Assembly: GCA_034408855.1 (NCBI GenBank)
Contig: JAWXCK010000040.1
Span: forward strand, 1 to 64,000
Reading direction: 5' to 3'
Length of the DNA stretch: 64,000 nt
DNA from: JAIYDQ01 sp034408855
GTDB lineage: Bacteria; Planctomycetota; Planctomycetia; Pirellulales; Pirellulaceae
Shown here: piece by piece, positions 36,335 to 45,092 of the stretch
Numbering within the stretch: the stretch's first letter is position 1
Layout of the letters: each line of letters begins with the position of its first letter
Made by a program: the position numbers and the translations under genes
Notes under the pieces: model-generated
What the model saw: the letters and a program-made list of their open reading frames with translations, nothing else
What the model was told of the DNA's origin: nothing
The model's database searches: none

Positions 36335-37650
36335 ACCAGCACTTCCTTGAGGGGGCCGGTACTGACGTCAAATTTTTTGGACAACTTGTCGTTCATGTTG
36401 AATCGATCGCAGTTCTGGCCGGAGGCGCGCAGGAGCGACGCGTAGAGCGCGTTGATCGGTCGCTTGCCGTCCAGTTGCGTGAAGCAACCGGTTTTGAATG
36501 CGCCGCCCAAGTTGCCCAACAGCATGACCGGCCAGTTGGCGCCGTTGGTATGCTGTTTGTCCGCGTTGTTGCTGGTGTAGACGATCAGCGTATTGTCCAT
36601 CATGGTTCCACTTCCTTCGGGAACGCGTTCCAGCGCTTCCATGATCCTAACCAGCATGCGACTGTTATACTGACGAATCTTGATCCAGATCGGATTGTCG
36701 GGCTGATCCATGTGCCCAAGGTTGTGGCCCTGTTCCTCGATGCCCAGTCCCTTCCACGCACCGAAGATCTCGCCACGACCTGAGCCGATGGTCAGCGTAT
36801 TGGTGATACCAGACGTCAGCGCCGAGATGCCGAGGTCCAGCAGAACATCGTGCCAGTCGGTTTCGAACTCCGGCTTAGTGTATCGCTCGTCCACCGTGGG
36901 CGCGAATTTTCGCATGTGATCGGCAACCATGTCGAGACGCGTCCGCAGGCCGTTAACATCCTTGAAGCCCTGGACGAATTGGCCGTAACGCTGCTGCTCT
37001 GAGTCTGGAAGCGATCGACCGTTCATCGCGGCCAGCTTTTCGACTTGATCGAGCACACTCGATCGGGCTTCGTGCTGGAGTCGTATGTCGCCGGTGGAAA
37101 TGCCGCCGAACAGCATCTGATAAAGATGATTCGGATTCGAATGCATGAAGATCGGCTGACCGGCACCGCTGGCCGACAGCGTCGCAATGGTCGGCTTGGT
37201 CTTCATGTTCTCAATCGAGTCCATGCCGATGCACAGATGAGGCAGAAGCGTCTGTGGGAGAACCTTGCTCAGTTCATAATCGATCGTCGGTGCACTGGGC
37301 GGCACACCGTCACTACCGCGATAGCCACCGAGCGCGCCGAAGAAGGCGCTGTGCGAGGGACTGGTGTGGATGCCGTGCAGGCCGTTGATAATGTGCAGTC
37401 GTTCCTTATAGGGTTCAAGTGCACTGATGGGCTCGGGAAGTTTGGCTTTCGCCAGCGACCCGCTGCTGCTCATCCCTATGGGAACACAGGTCTTTGGATC
37501 GAAGCCTTGGTTCTGCATGAAAAAGACGATTCGCTTTGGCGTCGTGTTGCTGATGGGCGACGCCAAGAGACGTTGCGGAGCAAGCGAAGTGCCAAATGCG
37601 GCACCGGTGCTGGCGGCCATTCCTTGCAGTAATCTTCTACGGCTGAGCAT
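36331..37650 (-). CDS. DUF1552 protein, Tat-type signal
   Basis: A 439-residue exported protein beginning MLSRRRLLQGMAASTGAAF, a twin-arginine signal. DUF1552 landmarks are KRIVFFMQNQGFDP, LHIINGLHGIHTSPSHSAFF, GVPPSAPTIDYELSKVL, NLGHMDQPDNPIWIKIR and VYTSNNADKQHTNGANWPVM. It is always or nearly always paired with a DUF1592-type cytochrome protein, as here, with a 4-base overlap. Likely a sulfatase-like fold acting in the periplasm; the real reaction is unknown. Intact. Confidence 0.9.
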   Translation of the reverse strand: MLSRRRLLQGMAASTGAAFGTSLAPQRLLASPISNTTPKRIVFFMQNQGFDPKTCVPIGMSSSGSLAKAKLPEPISALEPYKERLHIINGLHGIHTSPSHSAFFGALGGYRGSDGVPPSAPTIDYELSKVLPQTLLPHLCIGMDSIENMKTKPTIATLSASGAGQPIFMHSNPNHLYQMLFGGISTGDIRLQHEARSSVLDQVEKLAAMNGRSLPDSEQQRYGQFVQGFKDVNGLRTRLDMVADHMRKFAPTVDERYTKPEFETDWHDVLLDLGISALTSGITNTLTIGSGRGEIFGAWKGLGIEEQGHNLGHMDQPDNPIWIKIRQYNSRMLVRIMEALERVPEGSGTMMDNTLIVYTSNNADKQHTNGANWPVMLLGNLGGAFKTGCFTQLDGKRPINALYASLLRASGQNCDRFNMNDKLSKKFDVSTGPLKEVLV

Positions 37651-37951
37651 GATTAATCTTTCAACGTAATAAATGTCTGAGTGTCTGATGGGACTCGTAG
37701 ATACCTACAGACTTTGCTTCGCGAAGTCACAGGACGCGCCGCAATGGAGTTAGCAGCGGCACGCAATCGTAATCTTAAATAAGTGCGGAAGGGTTGGGGG
37801 CAGGATTTGTCGATCGTTGCTTGACGCAACGCACCTATTGTAACTGCTTAGAGACCTGCCGCAACTGCTAAGGTGCGATACTTCCTTGAGAAATCCTGTA
37901 TGCTAAGATCAACGAATTGATCAAACACTAGTGCTTGTATAGGTATCGAAT
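37651..37951. other. Divergent spacer
   Basis: About 300 bases between the minus-strand DUF1552 gene and the plus-strand propeller gene. No gene seen; probably holds promoters for both. Confidence 0.4.
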
Positions 37952-39262
37952 ATGACATTCTCAGGTTTAAACATCAGAGCTTTTTTGGCTGTCGCAGTTG
38001 TTGGGTTCGGTTTTATTTCCGTTAATTGTATTAGCGATGGGCAGGAGATTGGACTTCAAGGTTTTCCCCAACTATCGATCGAACGCGATTGGCCTTGGTG
38101 GCGTGGACCATTCCGCGATGGCCGTACGAGCGCGTCATCGGTGCCGAGCGAATTCAGTGAGACGAAAAATGTCCGATGGAGAGCCGATGTACCCGGTCGA
38201 GGTCATTCTTCGCCCATCGTCGTTGGAAATCTTGTGATCCTGACGACGGCCGACGAGTCGGCTCAGATTCAATCAGTGGTATCCTTTGACCGTGCATCAG
38301 GAAAACAAGCGTGGAAGACAGACGTCAGTCAGGGAGGATTTCCAAAGAATAACCACCCTAAGAATACGGCAGCAAGTCCGACTTTGGCCTGCGATGGTAA
38401 AAGTATTTTTGCCACCTTCTTTCATCACAACAAGATCCTACTGAATGTGCTTGGTCTTGACGGAAAGATTCTATCGGAAAAAGATCTGATGGCGTTCAAG
38501 CCAACGAAGTTTGAATACGGCTACGCTCCATCGCCAGTGCTGTATCGCAACAGCGTTATCGTCGTCGGAGAGTATGATGGTGAAAGTTTTATTCAGGCCT
38601 TGGATCGCGTCAGTGGCGATTTGCTTTGGAAAACAAAGCGTCCGAACAACATTACCTTTTCCTCGCCTGTCGTGGCACACGTCGCTGGCAAAGATCAATT
38701 GCTTATCAGCGGTTCGAATCTTGTGAGCGCATACGCACCCGATACCGGAAACTTGCTTTGGCAAGTGGATGGAACGACCGATGCGACTTGCGGAACGATG
38801 GTCTGGGAGGGAGATACTGTTTTTGCCAGCGGCGGTTATCCGAAAGCGGAAACAATAGCTGTTTCAGCGGACGGTAGCAAAAAGATCCTATGGAAGAACA
38901 ATCAGAAGTGCTACGAGCAATCGATGTTGGTTCATCAAGGCTATGTCTACGCTTTAACGGATAAAGGAATACTGTTTTGTTGGCGCGGTACGGACGGAAA
39001 AGAGATGTGGCAAAAACGACTGAAAGGCCCTGTGAGTGCATCGCCAGTCTTGGTCGGTGATCTAATCTATTGGGCGAATGAACTGGGGACACATTACGTT
39101 TTCCGCGCCAGCCCAGTGCGTTTTGAAATGGTCGCACAAAACGAACTGGGCAGCGAATCATTTGCCAGCCCAGCGGTTGTCGGCAAGGAGCTTTTTCTGC
39201 GCGTCGCGAACCAGACCGGAAACCAGCGACAGGAAGTCTTGTATTGCATTACGAATCCATAG
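37952..39262 (+). CDS. Secreted PQQ-type beta-propeller protein
   Basis: A 436-residue exported protein. The signal peptide is about residues 1-29 (GFGFISVNCISDGQE). The mature part is a PQQ-like/BamB-like propeller with repeats beginning WPWWRGPFRDGRT, then blades with DRASGKQAWKTDV, LGLDGKILSEK, DRVSGDLLWKTKR, APDTGNLLWQVDG, GTDGKEMWQKRL and a final LFLRVANQTGNQ. There are no clear PQQ or calcium ligands, so a binding/scaffold role rather than a dehydrogenase is likely; planctomycetes have many of these. It is followed after 24 bases by a secreted hydrolase on the same strand, so they may form a two-gene operon. Confidence 0.85.
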   Translation: MTFSGLNIRAFLAVAVVGFGFISVNCISDGQEIGLQGFPQLSIERDWPWWRGPFRDGRTSASSVPSEFSETKNVRWRADVPGRGHSSPIVVGNLVILTTADESAQIQSVVSFDRASGKQAWKTDVSQGGFPKNNHPKNTAASPTLACDGKSIFATFFHHNKILLNVLGLDGKILSEKDLMAFKPTKFEYGYAPSPVLYRNSVIVVGEYDGESFIQALDRVSGDLLWKTKRPNNITFSSPVVAHVAGKDQLLISGSNLVSAYAPDTGNLLWQVDGTTDATCGTMVWEGDTVFASGGYPKAETIAVSADGSKKILWKNNQKCYEQSMLVHQGYVYALTDKGILFCWRGTDGKEMWQKRLKGPVSASPVLVGDLIYWANELGTHYVFRASPVRFEMVAQNELGSESFASPAVVGKELFLRVANQTGNQRQEVLYCITNP

Positions 39263-39286
39263 CTTCTTACTTGGAGAGCATACTTG

Positions 39287-40420
39287 ATGAATAGCCAGAT
39301 ATCCTTTTGGCGATACGTTTTTTGTTGGTGTTGGATAGGGGCTGTGTCGCCTTGGTTGACCATTTTGTTTGCTCAGGACAGCAGTAGCCTGCCGAAGCGA
39401 TTGCCTCGTGAGAATTTGATGGTATTTCATGACGCTCGCGGCGAACAACAACCGGTGACAAATGCGAAAGAATGGGAGAGCCGTCGACGAGAAATTTTGC
39501 TCGGTATGGAGCAAGTCATGGGACGACTGCCTGGCAACGAGAAGCGTTGTCCTCTGGAAATGCAAGTGATCGAGGAGTACGACGGTGGAAGCTACTTACG
39601 AAAACGCGTGACATACCAATCCGAACCAGGTTGTCGCGTCCCTGCATACTTGTTGATTCCAAAAATACTCTTGGCTGGCTCGATTCGCGCTCCAGCGATA
39701 CTCTGTTTGCATGGCACGAACAATGTCGTGGGCCACGGTAGCGTTGTTGGGCTTGGCGACAAACCGAATCGAGAATATGCTGTCGAACTTGCGGAGCGAG
39801 GCTATGTCACGCTCGCACCGAATTATCCTCTGCTAGCAAAATATCAACCTGATCTTGCCAACCTTGGCTGGGAGAGCGGGACACTCAAAGCTGTCTGGGA
39901 TAACATGCGAGGACTCGATTTGCTGGAGTCGCTCGAGTACGTCGATCCCCAGCCAGGATTCGCCACGATCGGACACTCGCTCGGCGGACACAATTCGGTC
40001 TATACGGCTGTTTTTGATGAACGCTTGAAGGTCGTTGTATCGAGCTGCGGTCTGGATTCCTTTGTCGACTACTACAGTGGCGCGGAGAAGAATTGGTATC
40101 CCGAAAAAGGTTGGTGCCAAACGCGATACATGATCAAACTGGCCGACTATCGAGGCCGATTGGATGATATCCCATTCGATTTCCATGAGTTGATCGGTGC
40201 ACTTGCTCCGCGATCGACGTTCATCATTGCTCCAACCAGAGATTCAAATTTTCGCGCAGAGAGCGTTGATCAAGTCGTCGCAGCCGCTAAGCCTGTGTTT
40301 CGACTATATGGGCAAAGCGATAAATTAGTGTTAGCCCACCCTGAATGCGAACATGACTTCCCGCCCGAGATGCGGCAGGCTGCATATAATTTGATCGATC
40401 GAACTCTCAGGCCGCAATAG
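39287..40420 (+). CDS. Secreted alpha/beta hydrolase (acetylxylan-esterase-like)
   Basis: A 377-residue exported hydrolase. An N-terminal hydrophobic segment (YVFCWCWIGAVSPWLTILFA) is the signal. The catalytic serine is in GHSLGGHNSVYTA (about residue 235), the aspartate probably in IAPTRDSN, and the histidine in HPECEHDFPPEMR near the end. The nucleophile segment and AILCLHGTNNVVGHGS oxyanion region resemble dienelactone hydrolase/acetylxylan esterase proteins common in planctomycete polysaccharide degradation. ATG 39287 follows a TTG one codon earlier; a GGAG box is about 11 bases upstream. Probably co-transcribed with the propeller gene. Confidence 0.83.
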   Translation: MNSQISFWRYVFCWCWIGAVSPWLTILFAQDSSSLPKRLPRENLMVFHDARGEQQPVTNAKEWESRRREILLGMEQVMGRLPGNEKRCPLEMQVIEEYDGGSYLRKRVTYQSEPGCRVPAYLLIPKILLAGSIRAPAILCLHGTNNVVGHGSVVGLGDKPNREYAVELAERGYVTLAPNYPLLAKYQPDLANLGWESGTLKAVWDNMRGLDLLESLEYVDPQPGFATIGHSLGGHNSVYTAVFDERLKVVVSSCGLDSFVDYYSGAEKNWYPEKGWCQTRYMIKLADYRGRLDDIPFDFHELIGALAPRSTFIIAPTRDSNFRAESVDQVVAAAKPVFRLYGQSDKLVLAHPECEHDFPPEMRQAAYNLIDRTLRPQ

Positions 40421-40450
40421 TCAACCAAGGTAGGTTTGACGAAGCTAGCG

Positions 40451-40570
40451 TTAAGCCGGAACGTATTTAACCAGTTTAGCGCGAAGCTCATCTGCTTCAA
40501 ACGGCTTAGCAACATAGTCGGTCACGCCTGCTTGAATTGCAGAAATAACTTGGCGACCAGTTCGCTCGAA
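40451..40570 (-). pseudogene. C-terminal stub of a response-regulator receiver domain
   Basis: The minus strand reads FERTGRQVISAIQAGVTDYV followed by AKPFEADELRAKLVKYVPA and a stop. This is the end of a CheY-type receiver: the AG-x-x-x-Y-V-x-KPF segment with the conserved lysine is unmistakable. The upstream part, including the phospho-acceptor aspartate, is missing; the sequence instead runs into a GCTAACGCG repeat at 40578. It has no start and cannot be functional. Confidence 0.75.
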
Positions 40571-40577
40571 ATACGGG

Positions 40578-40606
40578 GAAACCGGACGCTAACGCGTTCC
40601 GGCTAA
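40578..40606. repeat. GCTAACGCG family half-site
   Basis: GAAACCGGACGCTAACGCGT plus TCCGGCTAA. It is almost identical to the right arm of the hairpin at 10534-10560 but without a left arm, so it is half an element, located exactly at the broken edge of the response-regulator stub. Confidence 0.8.
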
Positions 40607-40634
40607 TGAACAGCACTGAGCAGCCCATGGTCAG

Positions 40635-42197
40635 CTACGCAGAAACGGTACGATTGAGTTTTGCTTCCAGTATCGCTCGCCGTCTCGCGGCGAATCGTCG
40701 GATCAATTCGTCGGAGATAACTCCGATCAAGATCACCAAACCGATGATAGCGAACTCTAATTCGTCGGAGATCTTCATGAGTAGGATGAGATTGTTAAGT
40801 ATCTGCATTACCGCCGTGCCAATGATCACACCCAACACGGTCCCCTCTCCGCCTCGAAGACTGCAGCCACCTAAGACGGCCGCGGCGATTGCGTAGAGTT
40901 CGAAGAAGTTCCCGAAGCTCGACGGCGAAACAGAATTCGAGTCGATAGCGAAAAGCATTCCACCCATGGCTGCTGCGACCGTACAAATGACGTAGGCGAT
41001 GGCGGTGATTCTCGCGGTATTAATGCCGCTATACCGGGCCGCTTCTTCGTTCCGGCCTAGGGCTAAGAGGTATCGCCCCCAAATCGTCATATTCAAAAAG
41101 ATCGCGGCCGCAATCGCGACAAAAACCAAAATGAATAGCGGATAGGGTATCCCGAACGTCTCAGTGTGGCCATGATTGGACCATTGGTGGAGCACCCATT
41201 TTCCGCTCCCAAGCGGACTCAACGTATCGGTAAATTCGTTTCCAAAGCCAACGGGCTGGTCACTGACCAACCATCGGGATGCACCTCGATAGATAAGCAG
41301 ACCACACAACGTCACCACAAAAGGTTGAAGTCGCACACGCGTGACCAATAGACCATGTATAAGACCAAGCAAAACAGCAATTCCAATCACCGATAAAATC
41401 GCGAGTGGAACGGGCATTCTCTGATGACGCAATTGCGGTATCACTAGCCATTCCTTCGAGAAATCCGATCCAAGATCGCGTTGAAGGTGAAGGGTCGTCG
41501 AGCCTTTCTCTGATTTGACCGTGACAATTTCGATCTGTTTTTGACCTTGCTGTGGATGTACCAACGTCAATTGATCGCGCGGTCGAAGCTTTGGAAAAGC
41601 ACCGTCCAGCACGAGTTCAGAAGCCGAACTTTCAGTCGATTTTTTGAAGTCGCTTACCGGATAGACCTTAGCAATTCGTCCGCTATCGTCGTCGCGACTG
41701 ATATCCCCTTCGACGGTTAGCATGGTTGCCGAACCGGCCGCCTGGCCCTGAGTGTTTTCGAGTTGAACTTGTTCGACCTCGGAAATGTTCAGGAGAGCGT
41801 TCTTGGCACGCCTAGCACCAGAAAGTCGTATTCGATCACCGACACCGAACGCTGGAACTTTTCCAATGAGCAATATCGATTTTTCTTCAGCCTTGATTTT
41901 CGAAACAGAGTAGTCATCGGCAGCTTGGTAATTGACCTGTAGAAACAACGCCAATAGGCAACCCGCCAAACAAACGATCGAACCGATAGAAAGATCGATG
42001 CCGCCGGTGATAATCACGAAGGCGACGCCAATTCCAAGCAACCCGTACATCGACGTTCGACGAAGGAGATTTTCGATATTGTTTGGTTGCAAAAAGGTAC
42101 CGTTGAGTACGTCATACCACGGATTCGATGTCATGATGGCCATGAAGATCGATAAGGCTAGCAGCAGTCCAAAAATACCTAGCGTCTTAATACTCAT
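40635..42197 (-). CDS. Ribose-type sugar ABC transporter permease with large insert
   Basis: A 520-residue RbsC/XylH-like inner-membrane permease. Family signatures: FVIITGGIDLSIGSIVCLAG near residue 65, RLQPFVVTLCGLLIYRG, RYLLALGRNEEAARYSGI, and AVLGGCSLRGGEGTVLGVII. Ordinary members are about 320 residues; here about 150 extra residues (roughly 89-239) interrupt the region between the third and fourth membrane segments. The insert is soluble and beta-rich, with VGDRIRLSGA and RPRDQLTLVHP. Its gene starts on the base after the ATPase stop (TGAATG), so translation is coupled. Sugar identity unknown. Confidence 0.88.
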   Translation of the reverse strand: MSIKTLGIFGLLLALSIFMAIMTSNPWYDVLNGTFLQPNNIENLLRRTSMYGLLGIGVAFVIITGGIDLSIGSIVCLAGCLLALFLQVNYQAADDYSVSKIKAEEKSILLIGKVPAFGVGDRIRLSGARRAKNALLNISEVEQVQLENTQGQAAGSATMLTVEGDISRDDDSGRIAKVYPVSDFKKSTESSASELVLDGAFPKLRPRDQLTLVHPQQGQKQIEIVTVKSEKGSTTLHLQRDLGSDFSKEWLVIPQLRHQRMPVPLAILSVIGIAVLLGLIHGLLVTRVRLQPFVVTLCGLLIYRGASRWLVSDQPVGFGNEFTDTLSPLGSGKWVLHQWSNHGHTETFGIPYPLFILVFVAIAAAIFLNMTIWGRYLLALGRNEEAARYSGINTARITAIAYVICTVAAAMGGMLFAIDSNSVSPSSFGNFFELYAIAAAVLGGCSLRGGEGTVLGVIIGTAVMQILNNLILLMKISDELEFAIIGLVILIGVISDELIRRFAARRRAILEAKLNRTVSA

Positions 42198-43700
42198 TCA
42201 GTTTTGTCCGGTCGCTAAAGCCATAATCGCTTGCTCGGTAAGTTCATTGCGTTGCAATTCGCCAGCAAGTCGCCCTTCGTGCATCACGAGTGTGCGATCA
42301 CTCATTCCAATAATCTCTTCCAGTTCGCTGGAAACAAAAAGGATCGACATGCCGTCTTTGGCGAGCTGTTCCATCAGTCGGTAAATCTCTTGCTTGGCAC
42401 CAACATCGATTCCTCGCGTTGGTTCATCCAATAAAAGTAAGCTTGGATTGAGGGCAAGCCATTTTCCAATCACGATTTTCTGCTGATTGCCTCCGGATAG
42501 AAATCTTGTAATCTGTCGATCGTGCGGTGTTTTGATTCGAAGTTTGTCAATCATCTGCCGCGAGTCGCTCCGCTCACGAGCCGCATTTCGAAAGCCGCCA
42601 AAGCGCTGGTGCGCCCGTAAGCTTGCCAAGCCAATATTCTCGCGGACGGGCATATCGACGATCAAGCCATGATGTTTGCGATCTTCCGGAACTAAAGCCA
42701 TGCCTGCATGAATGGCATCGCGTGGGTTCTTTAATCGAATCAACTTGCCATTCATCCGAACGGTACCGCGTATCGGACGATCGATGCCGAAAAGCGTCTG
42801 GAGCAGCTCGCTACGCCCTGCACCCACCAAACCGGCTATCCCGACGATCTCACCGCGTCGAATCGAAAATGACGATGCGTGTTTAGGCCATTTGGAGGTT
42901 ACCAAATCGTCGACTTGCAGAACCGTATCGCCGATCGGGTGCGATTGACGACCGTAATATTGCGAAATTTCGCGGCCGACCATCATTTGAACCATGTTGT
43001 TGTGTGTGATCTCTTCACCGGCAAGCTCACCGGCGTTGGCACCATCTCGAAGCACCACCACCCGATCGGCCAACTCTCGAACTTCGGCCAGCCGATGCGA
43101 GATATAGACGACGCTTATTCCTTTGGCTCGTAAATCTTTTACAACCTTAAAAAGTTGCTCGGATTCATAAGACGAGAGGCTCGATGTCGGCTCGTCCATG
43201 ATAAGGACACGTGCATTGACCGACATCGCTTTGGCGATTTCGACCAACTGCTGCTTGCCAATTGATAACCTCGACAAAGGTTCGGTCGCCTTTACGGCTA
43301 GTCCCAGCCTCGCAAGAACTTCATTCGCATCGCGATTGAGCTTACGACGATCGATAATTCCCAATCGTCTAGGTTCCCGGCCAAGATAGATATTGGCTCC
43401 CACTTGTAGATTCGTCGCCAAGTTCAATTCTTGATGGATCAAGGCGATGCGCGACTCGAGCGCCGACGCAACCGAATCGAGCTTGACCGGCCTACCATCG
43501 ATCAAAATATCACCGGCGTCTGGCGATTGAACTCCAGCCAGGATTTTCATGAGCGTGCTTTTGCCCGCTCCGTTCTCGCCAATGACCGCCAGTACTTCGC
43601 CGGTTCCCAATTGGAGATCGACCCCCCGAAGGGCGCGAACTCCCGGGAACTGCTTGGTGATTTGTCGAACTTCTAAGAGCGGTGGCAGGTTGTTAAGCAT
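42198..43700 (-). CDS. Ribose-type sugar ABC transporter ATP-binding protein
   Basis: A 500-residue tandem ATPase of the RbsA/MglA family that powers sugar uptake. The first nucleotide domain has Walker A GENGAGKSTLMKILAG, a LSIGKQQLVEIAKA signature and Walker B VLIMDEPTSSL. The second has the degenerate Walker-A equivalent GLVGAGRSELLQTLFG, signature FLSGGNQQKIVIGKWLA and Walker B LLLLDEPTRGIDVGAKQEI. This asymmetry is normal for the family. Central gene of a three-gene importer operon: binding protein, ATPase, permease. Confidence 0.93.
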   Translation of the reverse strand: MLNNLPPLLEVRQITKQFPGVRALRGVDLQLGTGEVLAVIGENGAGKSTLMKILAGVQSPDAGDILIDGRPVKLDSVASALESRIALIHQELNLATNLQVGANIYLGREPRRLGIIDRRKLNRDANEVLARLGLAVKATEPLSRLSIGKQQLVEIAKAMSVNARVLIMDEPTSSLSSYESEQLFKVVKDLRAKGISVVYISHRLAEVRELADRVVVLRDGANAGELAGEEITHNNMVQMMVGREISQYYGRQSHPIGDTVLQVDDLVTSKWPKHASSFSIRRGEIVGIAGLVGAGRSELLQTLFGIDRPIRGTVRMNGKLIRLKNPRDAIHAGMALVPEDRKHHGLIVDMPVRENIGLASLRAHQRFGGFRNAARERSDSRQMIDKLRIKTPHDRQITRFLSGGNQQKIVIGKWLALNPSLLLLDEPTRGIDVGAKQEIYRLMEQLAKDGMSILFVSSELEEIIGMSDRTLVMHEGRLAGELQRNELTEQAIMALATGQN

Positions 43701-43749
43701 TCGATGGAAGTCGAGCGATTGCGACTCTGCGAAAGAGTAAGATTGGTTG

Positions 43750-44838
43750 CTAACTCTTCTTGGCTTTTAAATCAGCCCAGTATTCGTCGACGTTTTCGCG
43801 AGTGACCGCACGCGGCGCGATGTCGATATACTTCGACTCCGGTATCGCTCCCTCCACTTTTTGAAGGATGTTCTTCAAGGTCTTAACCGATTCGTATCCG
43901 TAAAGGTAAGGATTTTGCACGATGGTTCCTTGGCAATGGCCATCTTTAATCGCTTGCAGGGTAACGTCGTTTTCATCGAAGCCGATCAGTTTGATTTGAC
44001 CTCGCTTGCCGGCTTTCTCAATCGCTTGATAACATGCTGGCGTATTGTATTCGAATAAGCCAACCATAGCCTTCAATCCTGGATAGCTATTGATCGAGTC
44101 CTCGGCTTTCGTTTGCGCGACGTCGGGTTTTCCCTGGTCGGTAATCGTTCCGAGCACTGTGTACTTGTCGCCCTTTACTTCTCCGTCAGCCGGATCCCAA
44201 GCGTTGGTTTGAGATAGATAGTATTTGATGTCGCGGTCACGATTCATCAAAACGTCGATAACGCCTTGTCGTCGGTACTTGCTATTGTCTTGTTCGAGAC
44301 GACCGATGTAAAGCATCACTTCGCCGCCATCAGGAAGAGCTTTTTTGATCAGCTCACCGCAGGCACGACCGGCGGCGTAGTTGTCCATGCCGATGTAGAG
44401 CAATCGATTGGAGCCAGGTGCATCCGAGTCGTGGGTAATGAGCGGAACTTTCTTAGCAATTTCATTGAGCCAATCGATTTGATTGTCGGCATCGATCGGG
44501 CTGATCGCTATAGCTTGAATGCCCGAGGTGAGCAAATCTTCGATAATGCGTTTTTGTTCGACGGCCGTCGCCTGAGATGGCATTCGAACCTCGACCGAGA
44601 CGCCAAAATCCTTTTCAGCATCGACGCAGCCCGCTTCGGAAATTCGCCAGAAGTCCGCGATCTGATTGGTGACAAAAGCGATCCTGAGCTTTTCTCCGCT
44701 GGCATCCGGCGATTTTGCGTTCGGAACACCATCTTCGCTTTTATTCTTCACGACTCGAAGATCAGAATTGGAAGGTTGGTTGTTACACCCCAGCAACCCA
44801 ATCGAAGCAAGTAGTACGACGAACCAACCGAATCTCAT
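43750..44838 (-). CDS. Sugar ABC transporter substrate-binding lipoprotein
   Basis: A 362-residue periplasmic binding lipoprotein. Start at ATG 44838: it opens MRFGWFVVLLASIGLLGCNN, a lipoprotein signal with the lipobox LLGC, and has an AGGA box nine bases upstream; the frame is open 32 codons further but without signal character. The mature part is a LacI/RbsB-type type I periplasmic-binding fold: RIAFVTNQIADFWRISEAGC, AIAISPIDADNQIDWL, MDNYAAGRACGELIKKAL and IKLIGFDENDVTLQAIKDG. It should deliver a sugar to the permease encoded two genes downstream. The sugar is not inferable by eye. Confidence 0.92.
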   Translation of the reverse strand: MRFGWFVVLLASIGLLGCNNQPSNSDLRVVKNKSEDGVPNAKSPDASGEKLRIAFVTNQIADFWRISEAGCVDAEKDFGVSVEVRMPSQATAVEQKRIIEDLLTSGIQAIAISPIDADNQIDWLNEIAKKVPLITHDSDAPGSNRLLYIGMDNYAAGRACGELIKKALPDGGEVMLYIGRLEQDNSKYRRQGVIDVLMNRDRDIKYYLSQTNAWDPADGEVKGDKYTVLGTITDQGKPDVAQTKAEDSINSYPGLKAMVGLFEYNTPACYQAIEKAGKRGQIKLIGFDENDVTLQAIKDGHCQGTIVQNPYLYGYESVKTLKNILQKVEGAIPESKYIDIAPRAVTRENVDEYWADLKAKKS

Positions 44839-45092
44839 AATCCGAATCCTTAATGAATTAGCCAGCCAAAACAAAATAATCAATGAACCTGAGCGGTACG
44901 GCGAGCGTTGCATGATTTGGGGACTTGGTAGCATCCCGGAAACTTGATATACCGAAGGCTCCCAGGAACGCGCAGGTTGGAACGGTTATTGTAGGATAAT
45001 TGTGGCTTGTTGTTTCGGGCACCAAAAAAATAATTTGGAACTTGGATGGGTTCGTTTTCGAACCCGTTGGTTTATAAGATAGGAAAGCGACG

